Shown in pieces: positions 8,064-16,552 of a stretch of DNA of 64,000 nucleotides. Every line of letters starts with the position of its first letter. The first letter of the stretch is position 1. Source of the stretch: CAYRKQ01 sp964424985. Lineage in GTDB: Bacteria > Patescibacteriota > Saccharimonadia > Saccharimonadales > UBA7683. Below the pieces are notes generated by a model. It saw nothing but the letters and a program-made list of their open reading frames with translations. It was not told the DNA's origin and ran no database searches. Made by a program: the position numbers and the translations under genes. The stretch spans positions 1 through 64,000 of the forward strand of contig CAYRKQ010000001.1 of assembly GCA_964424985.1 (NCBI GenBank), read 5' to 3'.

Positions 8064-9200
8064 ATGGAAGATCAAAATAAAAATCAGTTTCATAAAATGG
8101 AAAGTTATCAGCCTGGGCAAAGCCAAGGCGTACCCAAAAAGCTAAAGAAGAAACGTTTCGCCAAAATAGATGCTTGGCTCAAGACCCACCCCCGTAAAAG
8201 TTTGGTTCTACTGGTAACTGGACTCCTGATTGTCGGCGGCGGAATACTCTACGCACTCGGTGGTGCCGATTTTAACACTATCGTCACACCAGCCAAAGCC
8301 ACTGCCCCAAAGCAGTTTTATTCACTTCTCACCGGGAAAGAGGTAAGTGAGGGCGATTCCAAACGTCCCGTTACGAGCGCAATGATTGAAAACAGCCCTG
8401 ACGCCCGCCCGCAAAGTGGCCTGAAAGAAGCTGGCGTGGTATTTGAGAGCGTGGCCGAAGGTGGTATTACTCGTTTCTTGGTGCTCTATCAAGAGGACAA
8501 GCCGCAGCTTATTGGCCCCATCAGAAGCGTCCGCCCACAGTTTGCCAGCTTAGTTGCACCATTTGACGCTGGTCTGGCTCACGTCGGCGGCAGCGATATA
8601 CCCCTTAAAAAATTACGTTCAGGCAAAATCCGCGATCTCGACCAATTCTTCAATGCCGATGCCTACTGGCGCGCCACTGATCGTTTTGCGCCGCATAACG
8701 TCTACACCTCAACCCAAAAGCTCGACGCCCTCAATAAAGCAAAAGGCTATACCTCAAGCAGCCTGAGCCCGTGGGGACACAACCGCAAAGCCATTGCCGC
8801 CAAAGAACCAAACGCTAAAGTAGTAACCATCCCGGTTTCCAGTGACCTCTACAATGTCAGCTACACCTGGATTAAAGAGAAGAATCTCTACGCACGGTCA
8901 CAGGGCGGAGAAGTACATAAAGATAGAGAAAAAGGCGCCATTACGCCAAGCGTGGTGATTGCTATGCAAGTACCGCACGACGTCATTAAAGAATCTAACA
9001 GCTACAGCTACCCAGAAGTAAACAGCAAGGGGACTGCCTGGATTTTTCAAAATGGCACCGTCAAACAAGTCAAATGGGCAAAGAAAGATGACAAAAGCAT
9101 GATACAGTTTACCGACAACGAAGGTAAGGCAATAAAACTAAACCAAGGCCAAGCCTGGATCACTCTCATCAAACCCGATACCAAACCCACCTGGAAATAA
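8064..9200 (+). CDS. DUF3048 (YerB-type) membrane-anchored protein
   Basis: 378 residues: basic cytoplasmic N-terminus, membrane segment 46-66, then an external domain with the DUF3048 hallmark blocks MIENSPDARPQSGLKEAGVVFE, EGGITRFLVLYQ, IGPIRSVRPQF and AHVGGS. The family includes Bacillus YerB; its biochemical role is not established, but it is linked to the Gram-positive envelope. TATTAT at 8051-8056 lies 7 nt before the ATG, so the message is likely leaderless. Confidence is high for the family and low for the function. Confidence 0.88.
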   Translation: MEDQNKNQFHKMESYQPGQSQGVPKKLKKKRFAKIDAWLKTHPRKSLVLLVTGLLIVGGGILYALGGADFNTIVTPAKATAPKQFYSLLTGKEVSEGDSKRPVTSAMIENSPDARPQSGLKEAGVVFESVAEGGITRFLVLYQEDKPQLIGPIRSVRPQFASLVAPFDAGLAHVGGSDIPLKKLRSGKIRDLDQFFNADAYWRATDRFAPHNVYTSTQKLDALNKAKGYTSSSLSPWGHNRKAIAAKEPNAKVVTIPVSSDLYNVSYTWIKEKNLYARSQGGEVHKDREKGAITPSVVIAMQVPHDVIKESNSYSYPEVNSKGTAWIFQNGTVKQVKWAKKDDKSMIQFTDNEGKAIKLNQGQAWITLIKPDTKPTWK

Positions 9201-9246
9201 AGCGCTTGTATTTGCAAGTTTTCTAGGGAACAGATAACCTAAAGTC

Positions 9247-10272
9247 ATGGTAGTAGCGAGCGAGCAACTAAACCCGATGACGTACGGCCAACCACGACAG
9301 GAGGCCGAGTCCGTACACCCTGCTCAGAAATCTGATGTAATAATTCCACTTCTACATGCCGAGGCAATGTACGAAACCAATACCACTGTATTTAACCGAG
9401 CTGGCCACGACGTACGCCATTTAACAATTGTCAACAATTCTGGTTTGCTTTTTGAAGGCGCCAAACTTACTTTGCCAGAAGAGGCGCAAGACACGGCAGA
9501 TCTTGTGGCTGATATGATTGCTCTCAGAGCCATTTCAAGCACCAGTGATCACAGGCGTTTTTTACCCGAAGAAACTCTCGAAATTAGACATGAGCGGGTA
9601 AAAAAGATTGTACAGTGGCTCAATAAACACCTCACAGATGCCGATGGCAAACCACTAGTTTCTCGACGAACGCCGCGCGGCGAGCCTGCACAATTCGGGC
9701 TGAGAGATGTGGTGGTGCGCGATTTACGCCACACTGAAAAACAACGCGCACCTACATTTATGGACACCGTGCAAGAAATCGAAACGTATATCACCGAGGG
9801 TACATTCACGCACATTGTTCTTTTGGATGCATTTGACATGCGGGCTGCTCGAACCGCCCTTCAACATTGTGCCGGCAGACTGCTAGAAGGGGATGCTTTG
9901 CACAGATATAAAAACATTAATACTGTTCTTGCCAATACCTATGATTCTAGGACTGACGTTTACGAACGGGAGCACTTGTTACTATCCCAAACCGGTGGCT
10001 CAGCACCTGAGCATTCAACTATGGTCTTTGTCTCACCAAAAGATCAACCAGGTTGGTGGGATAGAGCTAGTTGTAGTGGGCCACAACGAGCTTTATTTTT
10101 TCCACCAGGAACATTTGAGCGAAAAGATGAAAAACTTTCTCGAGAAGCCAGAGCCAAAGAGATCTGCAAAACCTGCCCCGTAAAACAGCCCTGTCTTGAT
10201 TTTGCACTTGCGAAACGAGAGCCTTTTGGTATCTGGGGCGGCCTCAACGAGAATGAACGAAAAGGGCTGTAG
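9247..10272 (+). CDS. Protein with C-terminal WhiB-type Fe-S domain fused to an unknown N-terminal domain
   Basis: 341 residues. The last 70 form a WhiB-type domain: C276 (RASCSGPQ), C307-K-T-C310-P-V and C316 (QPCLDFAL) match the four cluster ligands, and GIWGG at 328-332 is the family turn. WhiB proteins are iron-sulfur transcription regulators best known from Actinobacteria and are usually about 80-130 residues. Here about 265 residues precede the domain, without membrane segments. They include TTVFNRAGHDVRHLTIVNNSG and a basic RRTPRGEPAQFGLRDVVVRDL stretch; I do not recognise this part. The basic C-terminal tail usual in WhiB is nearly absent after GLNENERKGL. It may sense redox state or nitric oxide and act on transcription (inference). 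Confidence 0.82.
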   Translation: MVVASEQLNPMTYGQPRQEAESVHPAQKSDVIIPLLHAEAMYETNTTVFNRAGHDVRHLTIVNNSGLLFEGAKLTLPEEAQDTADLVADMIALRAISSTSDHRRFLPEETLEIRHERVKKIVQWLNKHLTDADGKPLVSRRTPRGEPAQFGLRDVVVRDLRHTEKQRAPTFMDTVQEIETYITEGTFTHIVLLDAFDMRAARTALQHCAGRLLEGDALHRYKNINTVLANTYDSRTDVYEREHLLLSQTGGSAPEHSTMVFVSPKDQPGWWDRASCSGPQRALFFPPGTFERKDEKLSREARAKEICKTCPVKQPCLDFALAKREPFGIWGGLNENERKGL

Positions 10273-10300
10273 GATATAGCAGCATACTCATATTGATAGC

Positions 10301-10392
10301 TGGTGACATCACGGAGAATACCTTCGGTGCGCCTGCGCTACTTTCTCGATACATACATCTGTGAGAGTGGCTTGTCTTCGAACTCCGATTGC
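10301..10392 (-). other. Broken partial copy of the tRNA-Glu 3' end
   Basis: TGGTGACATCACGGAGAAT (10301-10319) matches the acceptor and T-stem end of the tRNA-Glu gene at 10477 with one change, and CGAACTCCGATTGC (10379-10392) matches the next part of the same tRNA. The two are split by 59 bp within the T-loop. No anticodon or D-arm is seen, so this is a fragment, perhaps an old attachment site. Confidence 0.65.
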
Positions 10393-10444
10393 TATTCTCT
10401 TCATGGCTACGGCAATCAGAATTCTATTCTCGAAAGACGGCACT

Positions 10445-10468
10445 AAAAAAGTCCAGCAGATGCTGAAC
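10445..10468 (-). terminator. Terminator of tRNA-Glu
   Basis: Minus-strand stem GTTCAGCA/TGCTGGAC (one G-T pair) with a 2-nt inner turn, followed by TTTTTT. It lies just downstream of the tRNA CCA end. Confidence 0.75.
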
Positions 10469-10476
10469 TGTTTTAG

Positions 10477-10551
10477 TGGTGACCTCACGGAGAATCGAAC
10501 TCCGATTGCCAGGATGAGAACCTGGTGTCCTAGCCGTTAGACGATGAGGCC
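10477..10551 (-). tRNA. tRNA-Glu (anticodon CTC)
   Basis: Acceptor GGCCTCA/TGAGGTC, D-arm GTCTAACGGCTAGGAC, anticodon stem CCAGG/CCTGG with loop TTCTCAT (anticodon CTC), T-arm CGGAG-TTCGATT-CTCCG, discriminator A and encoded CCA. Confidence 0.95.
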
Positions 10552-10662
10552 ACGTATGAGAAAGGTGCATGAGTTACATTCAACTAGGAGACTATATCAT
10601 AACAGGGGTAGAACCTCAAGTCTTGCAGTGGTAAACATGAGCATTTTCATCTATACTAACGG

Positions 10663-12402
10663 GTGAGCATTATGCAACATGTAAAAGTTAAGTGGCTGCG
10701 GATTTTCAATTACAGCCTGGTGGGCGCCAGTGCAGTTCTTGGCACTGTGTACGTTTTATTCGAACAACTCGAGGTAAGCCAAGCTGTAAAAGACACCTGG
10801 GGAATCACCCCTCTTGTTTTAACAATCGCCTTCATTCATGCTGTTTTCGTTCTCACGACCGACAAGCTGTTGATGAAACACTTTCCGTGGATTATTACCG
10901 TCATTAGCGCTTTTATATACGGCATTTTGCACAGCACCATTATTGAAACCAGTGACAACACTAACATTCTGTATCGATTCACACTTGGCATAGTAATTTT
11001 CTTCACCGGCATGCTGGGGCTGTATCCGCCCATCACTGCCGTGACGATTGTGTGGTTAGTTTTGGGACTAACGGTAAATGGAGTGCTGGCTCCTACCAGT
11101 GCCTCGCTGGGCTTTAATATTATGGTAGACATATTCCTCACCGTGGCGGGCTTTAGTGGTTGGCTCTTGTTTCGCAAATACTACGTGCCTCGAGACGACA
11201 CTCAAACTAAGAAACTAGTGCAGACTATCGAGCAGGAGCAGTTTAAATCGAATGCCATTTTAGAATCAATTACTGATGGCGTGATGATTATTAGCCCTGA
11301 GGGCACGGTTCAAGCACTCAATAAAAGCGCGGCGGCCATGCTGGGCTGGCAACACGACGAGGCCACGAACCTTGACTACCGCTCCCTGTACGAAGTTGAA
11401 CAGAGCCCGCTTAAAAACGAGTCGAGCGAAGACGCCATCACCCAAAGCTTAAAGTTGAAAAAAGCTAGCCAGAAACTCAGCCTCATTCGCACAGCTCATC
11501 AGCGACATATCTACATTGATATCGTTGCTTCGCCAATTATGGAAAGTTCAACCGATCAAGCCTTAAAGCAAGAGAGGCAGATCATGACCGGCGTGGTAGC
11601 AGTTCTCAGAGATGTTGATGAGCAAAAGCGTCAAGAACAGCAACGGAGCGATTTTATTTCCACCGCTAGTCATGAAATGCGCACGCCAGTGGCCTCTATT
11701 CAAGGCTACCTGGAACTCGCCCTGAACCCAAAGATAAGCGAGCTTCAACCTAAAACAAAGGTCTATCTCGACAAAGCGTACGAGGCCACCAAACATCTTG
11801 GGCAACTGTTTCAAGATCTGCTCACCGTCAGCCGTAGCGAAGACGGGCACCTGGTTAATCATGCTCGACTAGTAAACGTTAACACCTTACTTTCCGAACT
11901 CTGCGACGAACAAAAAAACCGTGCTGCACAAAAAGGCCTCACGCTGCAGTGTGAGCACGCCACCGACAAGGCTGCCGGCGAGAAAAGCGTTGAGCCGCTC
12001 CTGTATGTTAAGGTCGACCCTGAACGCCTGCGCGAAGTGCTGCTCAACCTTATTGAAAACGCCATTAAATACACTGCCCAGGGAACTATTACGCTGGGCG
12101 CCCAACTTAAAGATGATAAAGTACTCATTCACGTCACCGACACCGGTCCCGGCATTGCCGAAGAAGACACCTCACATCTCTTTCAAAAATTTTACCGGGT
12201 AGATAGCTCCGCTACACGCGAAATCGGTGGCACCGGACTTGGGTTGTTTATTGTAAAGCAAATTATGGATCTCATTGGCGGGCGGGTCTGGGTACAGAGC
12301 CAGGTGGGCAAGGGGAGTACCTTCTTTGTAGAGCTACCTCGCGTTGACGCTGAAGAGCAAAACAACTCGAGCAATGAAACGACCACAACCACTATGGTAT
12401 GA
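10663..12402 (+). CDS. Membrane PAS sensor histidine kinase
   Basis: 579 residues. About six hydrophobic segments in the first 185 residues form a membrane sensor domain. A PAS domain follows at about 195-310 (AILESITDGVMIISPEGTVQALNKSA). The dimerisation domain has phospho-acceptor H337 in STASHEMRTP. The ATPase domain has N-box NLIENAIKYT, DTGPGIAEED and GGTGLGLFIV. The GTG at 10663 is preferred over ATG 10672 because TATACT (10652-10657) lies 5 nt upstream, giving a leaderless start. The response regulator 28 bp downstream is its likely partner. The signal is unknown. Confidence 0.92.
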   Translation: MSIMQHVKVKWLRIFNYSLVGASAVLGTVYVLFEQLEVSQAVKDTWGITPLVLTIAFIHAVFVLTTDKLLMKHFPWIITVISAFIYGILHSTIIETSDNTNILYRFTLGIVIFFTGMLGLYPPITAVTIVWLVLGLTVNGVLAPTSASLGFNIMVDIFLTVAGFSGWLLFRKYYVPRDDTQTKKLVQTIEQEQFKSNAILESITDGVMIISPEGTVQALNKSAAAMLGWQHDEATNLDYRSLYEVEQSPLKNESSEDAITQSLKLKKASQKLSLIRTAHQRHIYIDIVASPIMESSTDQALKQERQIMTGVVAVLRDVDEQKRQEQQRSDFISTASHEMRTPVASIQGYLELALNPKISELQPKTKVYLDKAYEATKHLGQLFQDLLTVSRSEDGHLVNHARLVNVNTLLSELCDEQKNRAAQKGLTLQCEHATDKAAGEKSVEPLLYVKVDPERLREVLLNLIENAIKYTAQGTITLGAQLKDDKVLIHVTDTGPGIAEEDTSHLFQKFYRVDSSATREIGGTGLGLFIVKQIMDLIGGRVWVQSQVGKGSTFFVELPRVDAEEQNNSSNETTTTTMV

Positions 12403-12430
12403 TAGAAGTATAAACAAGGGTACATAATAC

Positions 12431-13063
12431 ATGGCAAAAATATTACTGGTAGAAGACGATAGCAACTTACGCGAAATTTACGCAGCTCGGCTTGAGGCCG
12501 AAGGCTACGAAGTAGCCACCGCCAACGACGGCGAAGAAGGGCTGGCCGTTGCCGTGAAAGAACGGCCACAGCTTGTCATCGCCGATGTTATGATGCCCAA
12601 AATTAGCGGCTTTGATATGCTCGATATTTTGCGTACCACTCCTGAAACCAAAGACGTAAAAGTGATTGTGATGACCGCACTCAGCCAAGATGAAGACCGT
12701 CAACGTGGCGAAAGCCTTGGTGCCGACAGATACTTTGTGAAAAGCCAGGTGGTGTTAGAAGATCTTGTGGCAACCGTAAAAGAACTGCTCGCTGATGTTC
12801 CGGGAGGCGCGCCGGCGACACCCCCTCAGCCGGCTGTGGCTGACCCAACGTCCACACCAGTTGTAAATGACTCTAATCCAGCAGCCGACGGCACTCAGAT
12901 CCAAGATCAAGCAGCCGCCGGCACGCCGCCACCTTCTCTTGACAACGATGTTGCTGATTTTGTCGCCACCAGCCCCCTCATGAATGGCACGCCACCACAA
13001 CCAGCACCGCCAGCTGACGAAAGTACCGACGAACAACCCCCAGCTCCCACACCGCAGGTGTAA
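12431..13063 (+). CDS. Response regulator with receiver domain and Pro/Ala-rich tail
   Basis: Receiver domain 1-117 with acidic pair D9-D10, phospho-acceptor D52 (IADVMMPKISG), T82 and K104 (YFVKSQ). Residues 118-210 are low-complexity, rich in Pro, Ala and Thr, with no DNA-binding domain, so output must be through protein contacts. It pairs with the kinase just upstream. A close paralogue without the tail lies at 56746-57123 and shares the VMMPKISGFD and VKSQVV blocks. The tail may be a linker or a partner-binding region (inference). Confidence 0.88.
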   Translation: MAKILLVEDDSNLREIYAARLEAEGYEVATANDGEEGLAVAVKERPQLVIADVMMPKISGFDMLDILRTTPETKDVKVIVMTALSQDEDRQRGESLGADRYFVKSQVVLEDLVATVKELLADVPGGAPATPPQPAVADPTSTPVVNDSNPAADGTQIQDQAAAGTPPPSLDNDVADFVATSPLMNGTPPQPAPPADESTDEQPPAPTPQV

Positions 13064-13069
13064 TCTCGC

Positions 13070-13788
13070 ATGAACAGTCCCGTTCGCCTTAATAAACANN
13101 NNNNNNNNATAAACATCTGGCTCACATACTTGGCATGAGTCGACGTGAAGCCGACACCGCCATAGAACAGGGTCGAGTACTCGTCAACGATAAACCTGCA
13201 GTGCTCGGCACCGTCGTTCAACCGGGGCGAGACACCGTCCGCCTGAGCGGTGAGCAGGTAAGTATGCGCCCCAAGCGCTACACCTATTTACTAATGAACA
13301 AACCGGTGGGTTATGTCTGTTCTCGTAAAAAACAGGGCGAGAACCCCACCATTTATGACCTCCTGCCTCGACAATACCATGCTCTAAAAGTTGCCGGCAG
13401 GTTAGATAAAGACAGCTGCGGCCTGCTGCTTTTAACAGATGATGGCGACACCATTTTTAAATTAACGCACCCCAAGTTTGCCAAACAAAAAATCTATCAT
13501 GTCGGCTTAAATAAACCGCTTAAAGCCGAGGATCGAAAGAAAATCGAGCAGGGCATAGACCTGGAAGACGGCACCAGCACGTTTCAAGTCGCACCAATAA
13601 AAATAAAGAACCCCACCACCCACAACCTAATACCTAACACCTACAAAGTCACCATGTCAGAAGGCCGCAACCGCCAAATCCGCCGTACCTTCGGCAACCT
13701 CCGCTACATGGTAACCCACCTAGAACGCGTGCAATTCGGTAGCTACTCACTCGATCGACTAAATAACGAGCTCTATTTGCAAGTCTAA
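13070..13788 (+). CDS. RsuA/RluB-type pseudouridine synthase, interrupted by an assembly gap
   Basis: Makes pseudouridine in rRNA. An S4 RNA-binding domain (SRREADTAIEQGRVLVND) is followed by the synthase domain with catalytic-type motif GRLDKDSCGLLLLTDDG and the RsuA-family block MSEGRNRQIRRTFG. Ten N at 13099-13108 break the N-terminus. The seven bases on each side of the Ns are identical (ATAAACA), and joining them gives the in-frame family sequence VRLNKHLAHILGMSRREAD, so the gene is intact and starts at ATG 13070, not at the internal ATG 13135. Residues encoded near 13614-13645 (PTTHNLIPNTY) come from a repeat-word tract. It lies 6 bp after the response regulator stop. Confidence 0.9.
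13099..13108. other. Assembly gap (10 N) hiding a 7-bp overlap
   Basis: Placeholder Ns. Left flank ends and right flank begins with ATAAACA (13092-13098 and 13109-13115). Collapsing the overlap removes 17 positions and restores one continuous reading frame. Confidence 0.9.
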
Positions 13789-13817
13789 TGATTTTTATGT
13801 TATAATTATGACAACGT

Positions 13818-15227
13818 ATGAGTAAAAAACTTCCGGTTGTGGCGATTGTTGGACGTGCCAATGTGGGCAAGTCTAGTTTGTTTAACCGGATGATCGGCAA
13901 GCAGCAGCAGGTGGTGGCACGAGAGGCCGGGACAACGCGTGATGCAGTGTATGGCCAATTAGAATTTGGCGACCATCATTTTTGGCTGGTTGATACGGCC
14001 GGATTAAAACCGGCAGAAGATGAGTTTGAAGCATCAATTCAAGATCAAATTGAAGAGGCGGCTGCCGCAGCCGACGTTATTATTGTCGTTGTTGAAGCCC
14101 AGACGCAGATTACTGAAGAAGATCGCAAAGTTGCCAAAAAAGCCCTCAAAAGTAAAAAGCCTGTCATTTTGGTAACAAACAAGGTGGACCAGACCCAGAA
14201 AGAAGATCGGGGATCGGAGAGCGGGGATTCTTCACTGGTCACTCCTGAGTCTCCACTCATTTTACGATGGGAGCGTCTCGGCATCAAAGACATCTTTGCC
14301 ACCTCCGCCACCCAAAGTATTGGCGTCAAAGATCTGCTGATTCAACTCACCAACATGCTCCCCGTCAAACAAGCGCTGACTGATGATGTCATTCGCATAG
14401 CGCTCCTCGGCCGACCAAACGCTGGTAAGAGCCATTTGTTCAACACGCTGGCCAAGAAACAACAGGCCATTGTCGCCGACAAGGCTGGCACTACCCGAGA
14501 CGTAAATCGCCTGCGTATCCGGTATGCAGAGCGCGAATTCGAGCTGCTCGACACCGCTGGCATTCGAAAACCTGGCAAAGTAGAAGTCGGTATAGAAAAG
14601 TTCAGCGTGCTCAGAAGCCTGCAGGCCATTGAAGAAGCCGACATCTGCCTGCTGCTCATGGACGTCAACGAACTCAATACTAGCCTAGACCAACGCATTG
14701 CCGGCCTGATTAAAGAGGCGGGCAAGGGGTTAATTATTGTGGTCAGCAAATGGGATGATGCCGAAGACAAAGACGCTTACACGCGCGACGCTCTCGCACC
14801 ACAAGTAGCGCGCAGCTTTAAATTCGCCCCCTGGGCACCGCTTATTTTCACCAGCGCCGTAACCGGGAAGAACGTCGCTAAATTATTTGAACTCAGTCTT
14901 GATATCTACAGCCGCCGCCAACAAATGCTCAAAACCACTGATCTTAATAAGGTTCTCAGTCAAGCCCTCACCGCCCATCCGCCAGCTGGCCTCAAGGGTC
15001 GCCACCCCAAACCACGCTACATTGTGCAAGATGCCACCGCGCCGCCAACCTTCCGCCTCTACGGCGCCCATTTAGAGTATCTTCACTGGAGCTGGAAGCG
15101 CTACTTGGAAAAACACCTCCGCGAAACCGCCGACTTCAGCGGCACCCCCATTAGAATGTTCATGATGAACAACGAACGCAAATCCGGCAAAACTAAAAAG
15201 TTTCTGCCAAAAACGAAAACCGAATAA
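13818..15227 (+). CDS. der: GTPase Der (EngA), ribosome assembly
   Basis: Tandem-GTPase factor for 50S subunit assembly. P-loops GRANVGKS (12-19) and GRPNAGKS (about 198-205), switch motifs DTAGLK and DTAGIR, NKVD and SKWD specificity motifs, then the KH-like C-terminal domain (PAGLKGRHPKPRYIVQ). At 469 residues it is longer than usual: after NKVDQTQKE an insertion of about 20 residues (GSESGDSSLVTPESPL) is encoded by a repeat-like tract at 14206-14258. TATAAT at 13801-13806 ends 11 nt before the ATG; no Shine-Dalgarno is present. Confidence 0.96.
   Translation: MSKKLPVVAIVGRANVGKSSLFNRMIGKQQQVVAREAGTTRDAVYGQLEFGDHHFWLVDTAGLKPAEDEFEASIQDQIEEAAAAADVIIVVVEAQTQITEEDRKVAKKALKSKKPVILVTNKVDQTQKEDRGSESGDSSLVTPESPLILRWERLGIKDIFATSATQSIGVKDLLIQLTNMLPVKQALTDDVIRIALLGRPNAGKSHLFNTLAKKQQAIVADKAGTTRDVNRLRIRYAEREFELLDTAGIRKPGKVEVGIEKFSVLRSLQAIEEADICLLLMDVNELNTSLDQRIAGLIKEAGKGLIIVVSKWDDAEDKDAYTRDALAPQVARSFKFAPWAPLIFTSAVTGKNVAKLFELSLDIYSRRQQMLKTTDLNKVLSQALTAHPPAGLKGRHPKPRYIVQDATAPPTFRLYGAHLEYLHWSWKRYLEKHLRETADFSGTPIRMFMMNNERKSGKTKKFLPKTKTE
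14206..14258 (+). repeat. Word-repeat tract inside der
   Basis: Near-repeats of GATCGGGGATCGGAGAGCGGGGA followed by CACTGGTCACTCCTGAGTCTCCACTC. It lies in a loop between the NKVD motif and the next helix of the first G domain and has no counterpart in the standard Der layout. Confidence 0.5.
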
Positions 15228-15240
15228 ATAGATGAACGAC

Positions 15241-15271
15241 TTGATACTTGTTACCTGATACGTGATACTTA
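15241..15271. repeat. GATACTT-word repeat tract
   Basis: Degenerate copies of the word TTGATACTTG (TTGATACTTGTTACC, TGATACG, TGATACTTA) between der and pth. A similar tract precedes the gene at 52248. Confidence 0.55.
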
Positions 15272-15276
15272 TTTGC

Positions 15277-15882
15277 ATGGCTTTGTTTCAGAAATTTCAG
15301 CGAAATGATCAGTTGGTGCAGATTATGCGCGAGACGCCCGTCGCTACAAGTGACGAAGGTGGCTTTGTGCAATTGATTGTTGGTCTTGGCAATGTTGGCA
15401 AAGAATACGAGCATACTCGCCACAATATTGGCTTCAAAGTGGTTGATGCGTACCGAAAAGAGAAAGGCTTCCCGGCCTGGCAAGAAAAAAAGAGGTTCAA
15501 GGCTTTTGTGTCTGAAGAATTTATTGCTGGAAAAAAAGTGGTGCTCGTAAAACCGACCACGCTGATGAACCTAAGCGGGGAGGCAGTGCAGTCACTGAAA
15601 GATTTTTACAAAGTACCGAACGCAGATATCACCGTTATTCACGATGAGCTTGATCTCCCTTTTGGCACTGTGAAAGAAAAAACCGGCGGGGGAAGTGCCG
15701 GCAACAACGGATTAAAAAGTATAATTAAACATGTCGGCGAAGATTTTAAACGAATTCGAATAGGTATTAAAAACGCTCAGCTAGAAAAGATTGACGCAGC
15801 AGATTTTGTGCTTAGCACGTTCTCAAAAGAAGAGCAAAAACAATTGAACCCCATTATCCAAGAGGCTGTATCAAGGCTTTAA
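15277..15882 (+). CDS. pth: Peptidyl-tRNA hydrolase
   Basis: Recycles peptidyl-tRNA. Core blocks LIVGLGNVGKEYEHTRHNIGF (catalytic His in TRHNIGF), KPTTLMNLSG and HDELDLPFGTVK, GGGSAGNNGLKSI. The first 31 residues (ALFQKFQRNDQLVQIMRETPV...) are an extension not usual in Pth. ATG 15277 is chosen; a GTG at 15262 is in frame but sits in the repeat tract. GATACT about 7 nt upstream could act as the -10 of a leaderless mRNA. It follows der in the same direction. Confidence 0.94.
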   Translation: MALFQKFQRNDQLVQIMRETPVATSDEGGFVQLIVGLGNVGKEYEHTRHNIGFKVVDAYRKEKGFPAWQEKKRFKAFVSEEFIAGKKVVLVKPTTLMNLSGEAVQSLKDFYKVPNADITVIHDELDLPFGTVKEKTGGGSAGNNGLKSIIKHVGEDFKRIRIGIKNAQLEKIDAADFVLSTFSKEEQKQLNPIIQEAVSRL

Positions 15883-15893
15883 TTTAAGCTATG

Positions 15894-16082
15894 CTACTTT
15901 TCGTCACGATCTATACCTAACAACCCCCCAACCAGAAAAGCGCCACTCATTAATTGCATCCTGGTGGTCAGTTCATCATACCGCATAGAGCCAGCGGCAC
16001 CCATTACAAATCCTTCATTGGGATTTGTAGGTTTAGCTTCAGAGTTACCGATTCCAACTAGTATTTCCTCGTTCGTTTGCAT
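15894..16082 (-). CDS. Small protein of unknown function with its own strong promoter
   Basis: 62 residues. ATG at 16082 is preceded by AGGAG at the right spacing, one of the clearest Shine-Dalgarno sites in the window. The N-terminal half is polar (NEEILVGIGNSEAKPTNPNEG), the C-terminal half is weakly hydrophobic (MQLMSGAFLVGGLLGI) and could sit on a membrane or a partner. It converges on pth with 11 bp between stop codons. The triple TTGACA promoter upstream and the palindrome in the leader suggest tight control. I recognise no family. Confidence 0.6.
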   Translation of the reverse strand: MQTNEEILVGIGNSEAKPTNPNEGFVMGAAGSMRYDELTTRMQLMSGAFLVGGLLGIDRDEK

Positions 16083-16115
16083 ATGCACTCCTGAAATAGA
16101 TCTATTACATGTTCT

Positions 16116-16168
16116 AGTGTACACTTTTAGTATATCACACGCTGTCAATGTTTGTCAAGTTTTGTCAA
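16116..16168 (-). promoter_or_regulatory. Promoter with three phased TTGACA boxes and a palindromic operator
   Basis: Reading on the minus strand: TTGACA at 16168-16163, 16158-16153 and 16148-16143, exactly 10 bp apart, then TATACT at 16134-16129. Only the middle copy has a proper spacer (18 bp). Just after the predicted start lies AGTGTACACT (16116-16125), a perfect 10-bp palindrome fit for a repressor dimer. Drives the 62-residue gene. Confidence 0.65.
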
Positions 16169-16190
16169 CCCAAACAGGTGCTTTTCAAGT

Positions 16191-16230
16191 AAATAAACAG
16201 CGCCAGCAGGGGTGGGCACTGCTGGCGCTG
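16191..16230 (-). terminator. Strong hairpin ending the candidate RNA
   Basis: Perfect 12-bp stem CAGCGCCAGCAG/CTGCTGGCGCTG with a 9-nt loop, followed on the minus strand by TTTATTT. Confidence 0.7.
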
Positions 16231-16546
16231 ATTAAACCCTTCAACCCACCCGAGCGAAGCGTCAGTGCTGGTCTCTCTCGACAGCCTGCGCCTGGTAAAC
16301 CAATCTGTTATGACTCGCTTTGAATAACTCATCTCTACAAAAGTAGAGTGGGCATTGGGTTAAAGGGGTTAGAAGATCTACGACGCATGTCTTCCGCCAG
16401 CTGGCGGAAAGCACGCGAGATAAGTGGAGGGTAAAAACTTATAGGCGCACGTCGCAGACTTCCTAACAACTCCCGCCAACGGCGGGATGTTACAATGGGG
16501 TATAAAAGGTGCTTTAAACGATAGTATTAAAACATATCGCTTACGA
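16191..16546 (-). ncRNA. Candidate structured RNA of about 355 nt, unknown family
   Basis: No ORF of note lies between the promoter at 16553-16581 and the terminator at 16191-16230. The minus-strand transcript folds by eye into two domains. The first is a long hairpin whose arms GTTAGGAAGTCTGCGACG and CGTCGTAGATCTTCTAAC pair, with inner stems ATAAGT/ACTTAT and CCGCCAG/CTGGCGG. The second is closed by AACCCCTTTAACCCA with TGGGTTGAAGGGTTT and contains CTCTAC/GTAGAG. I looked for the signatures of RNase P RNA, tmRNA and SRP RNA and did not find them. Confidence 0.45.
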
Positions 16547-16552
16547 ATTGCA

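Noticed and set aside
16191..16546. tmRNA or RNase P RNA
   Set aside because: No tRNA-like ends or tag ORF, and no GAGGAAAGTC/ACAGAA-type P4 core. Left as an unknown candidate RNA.
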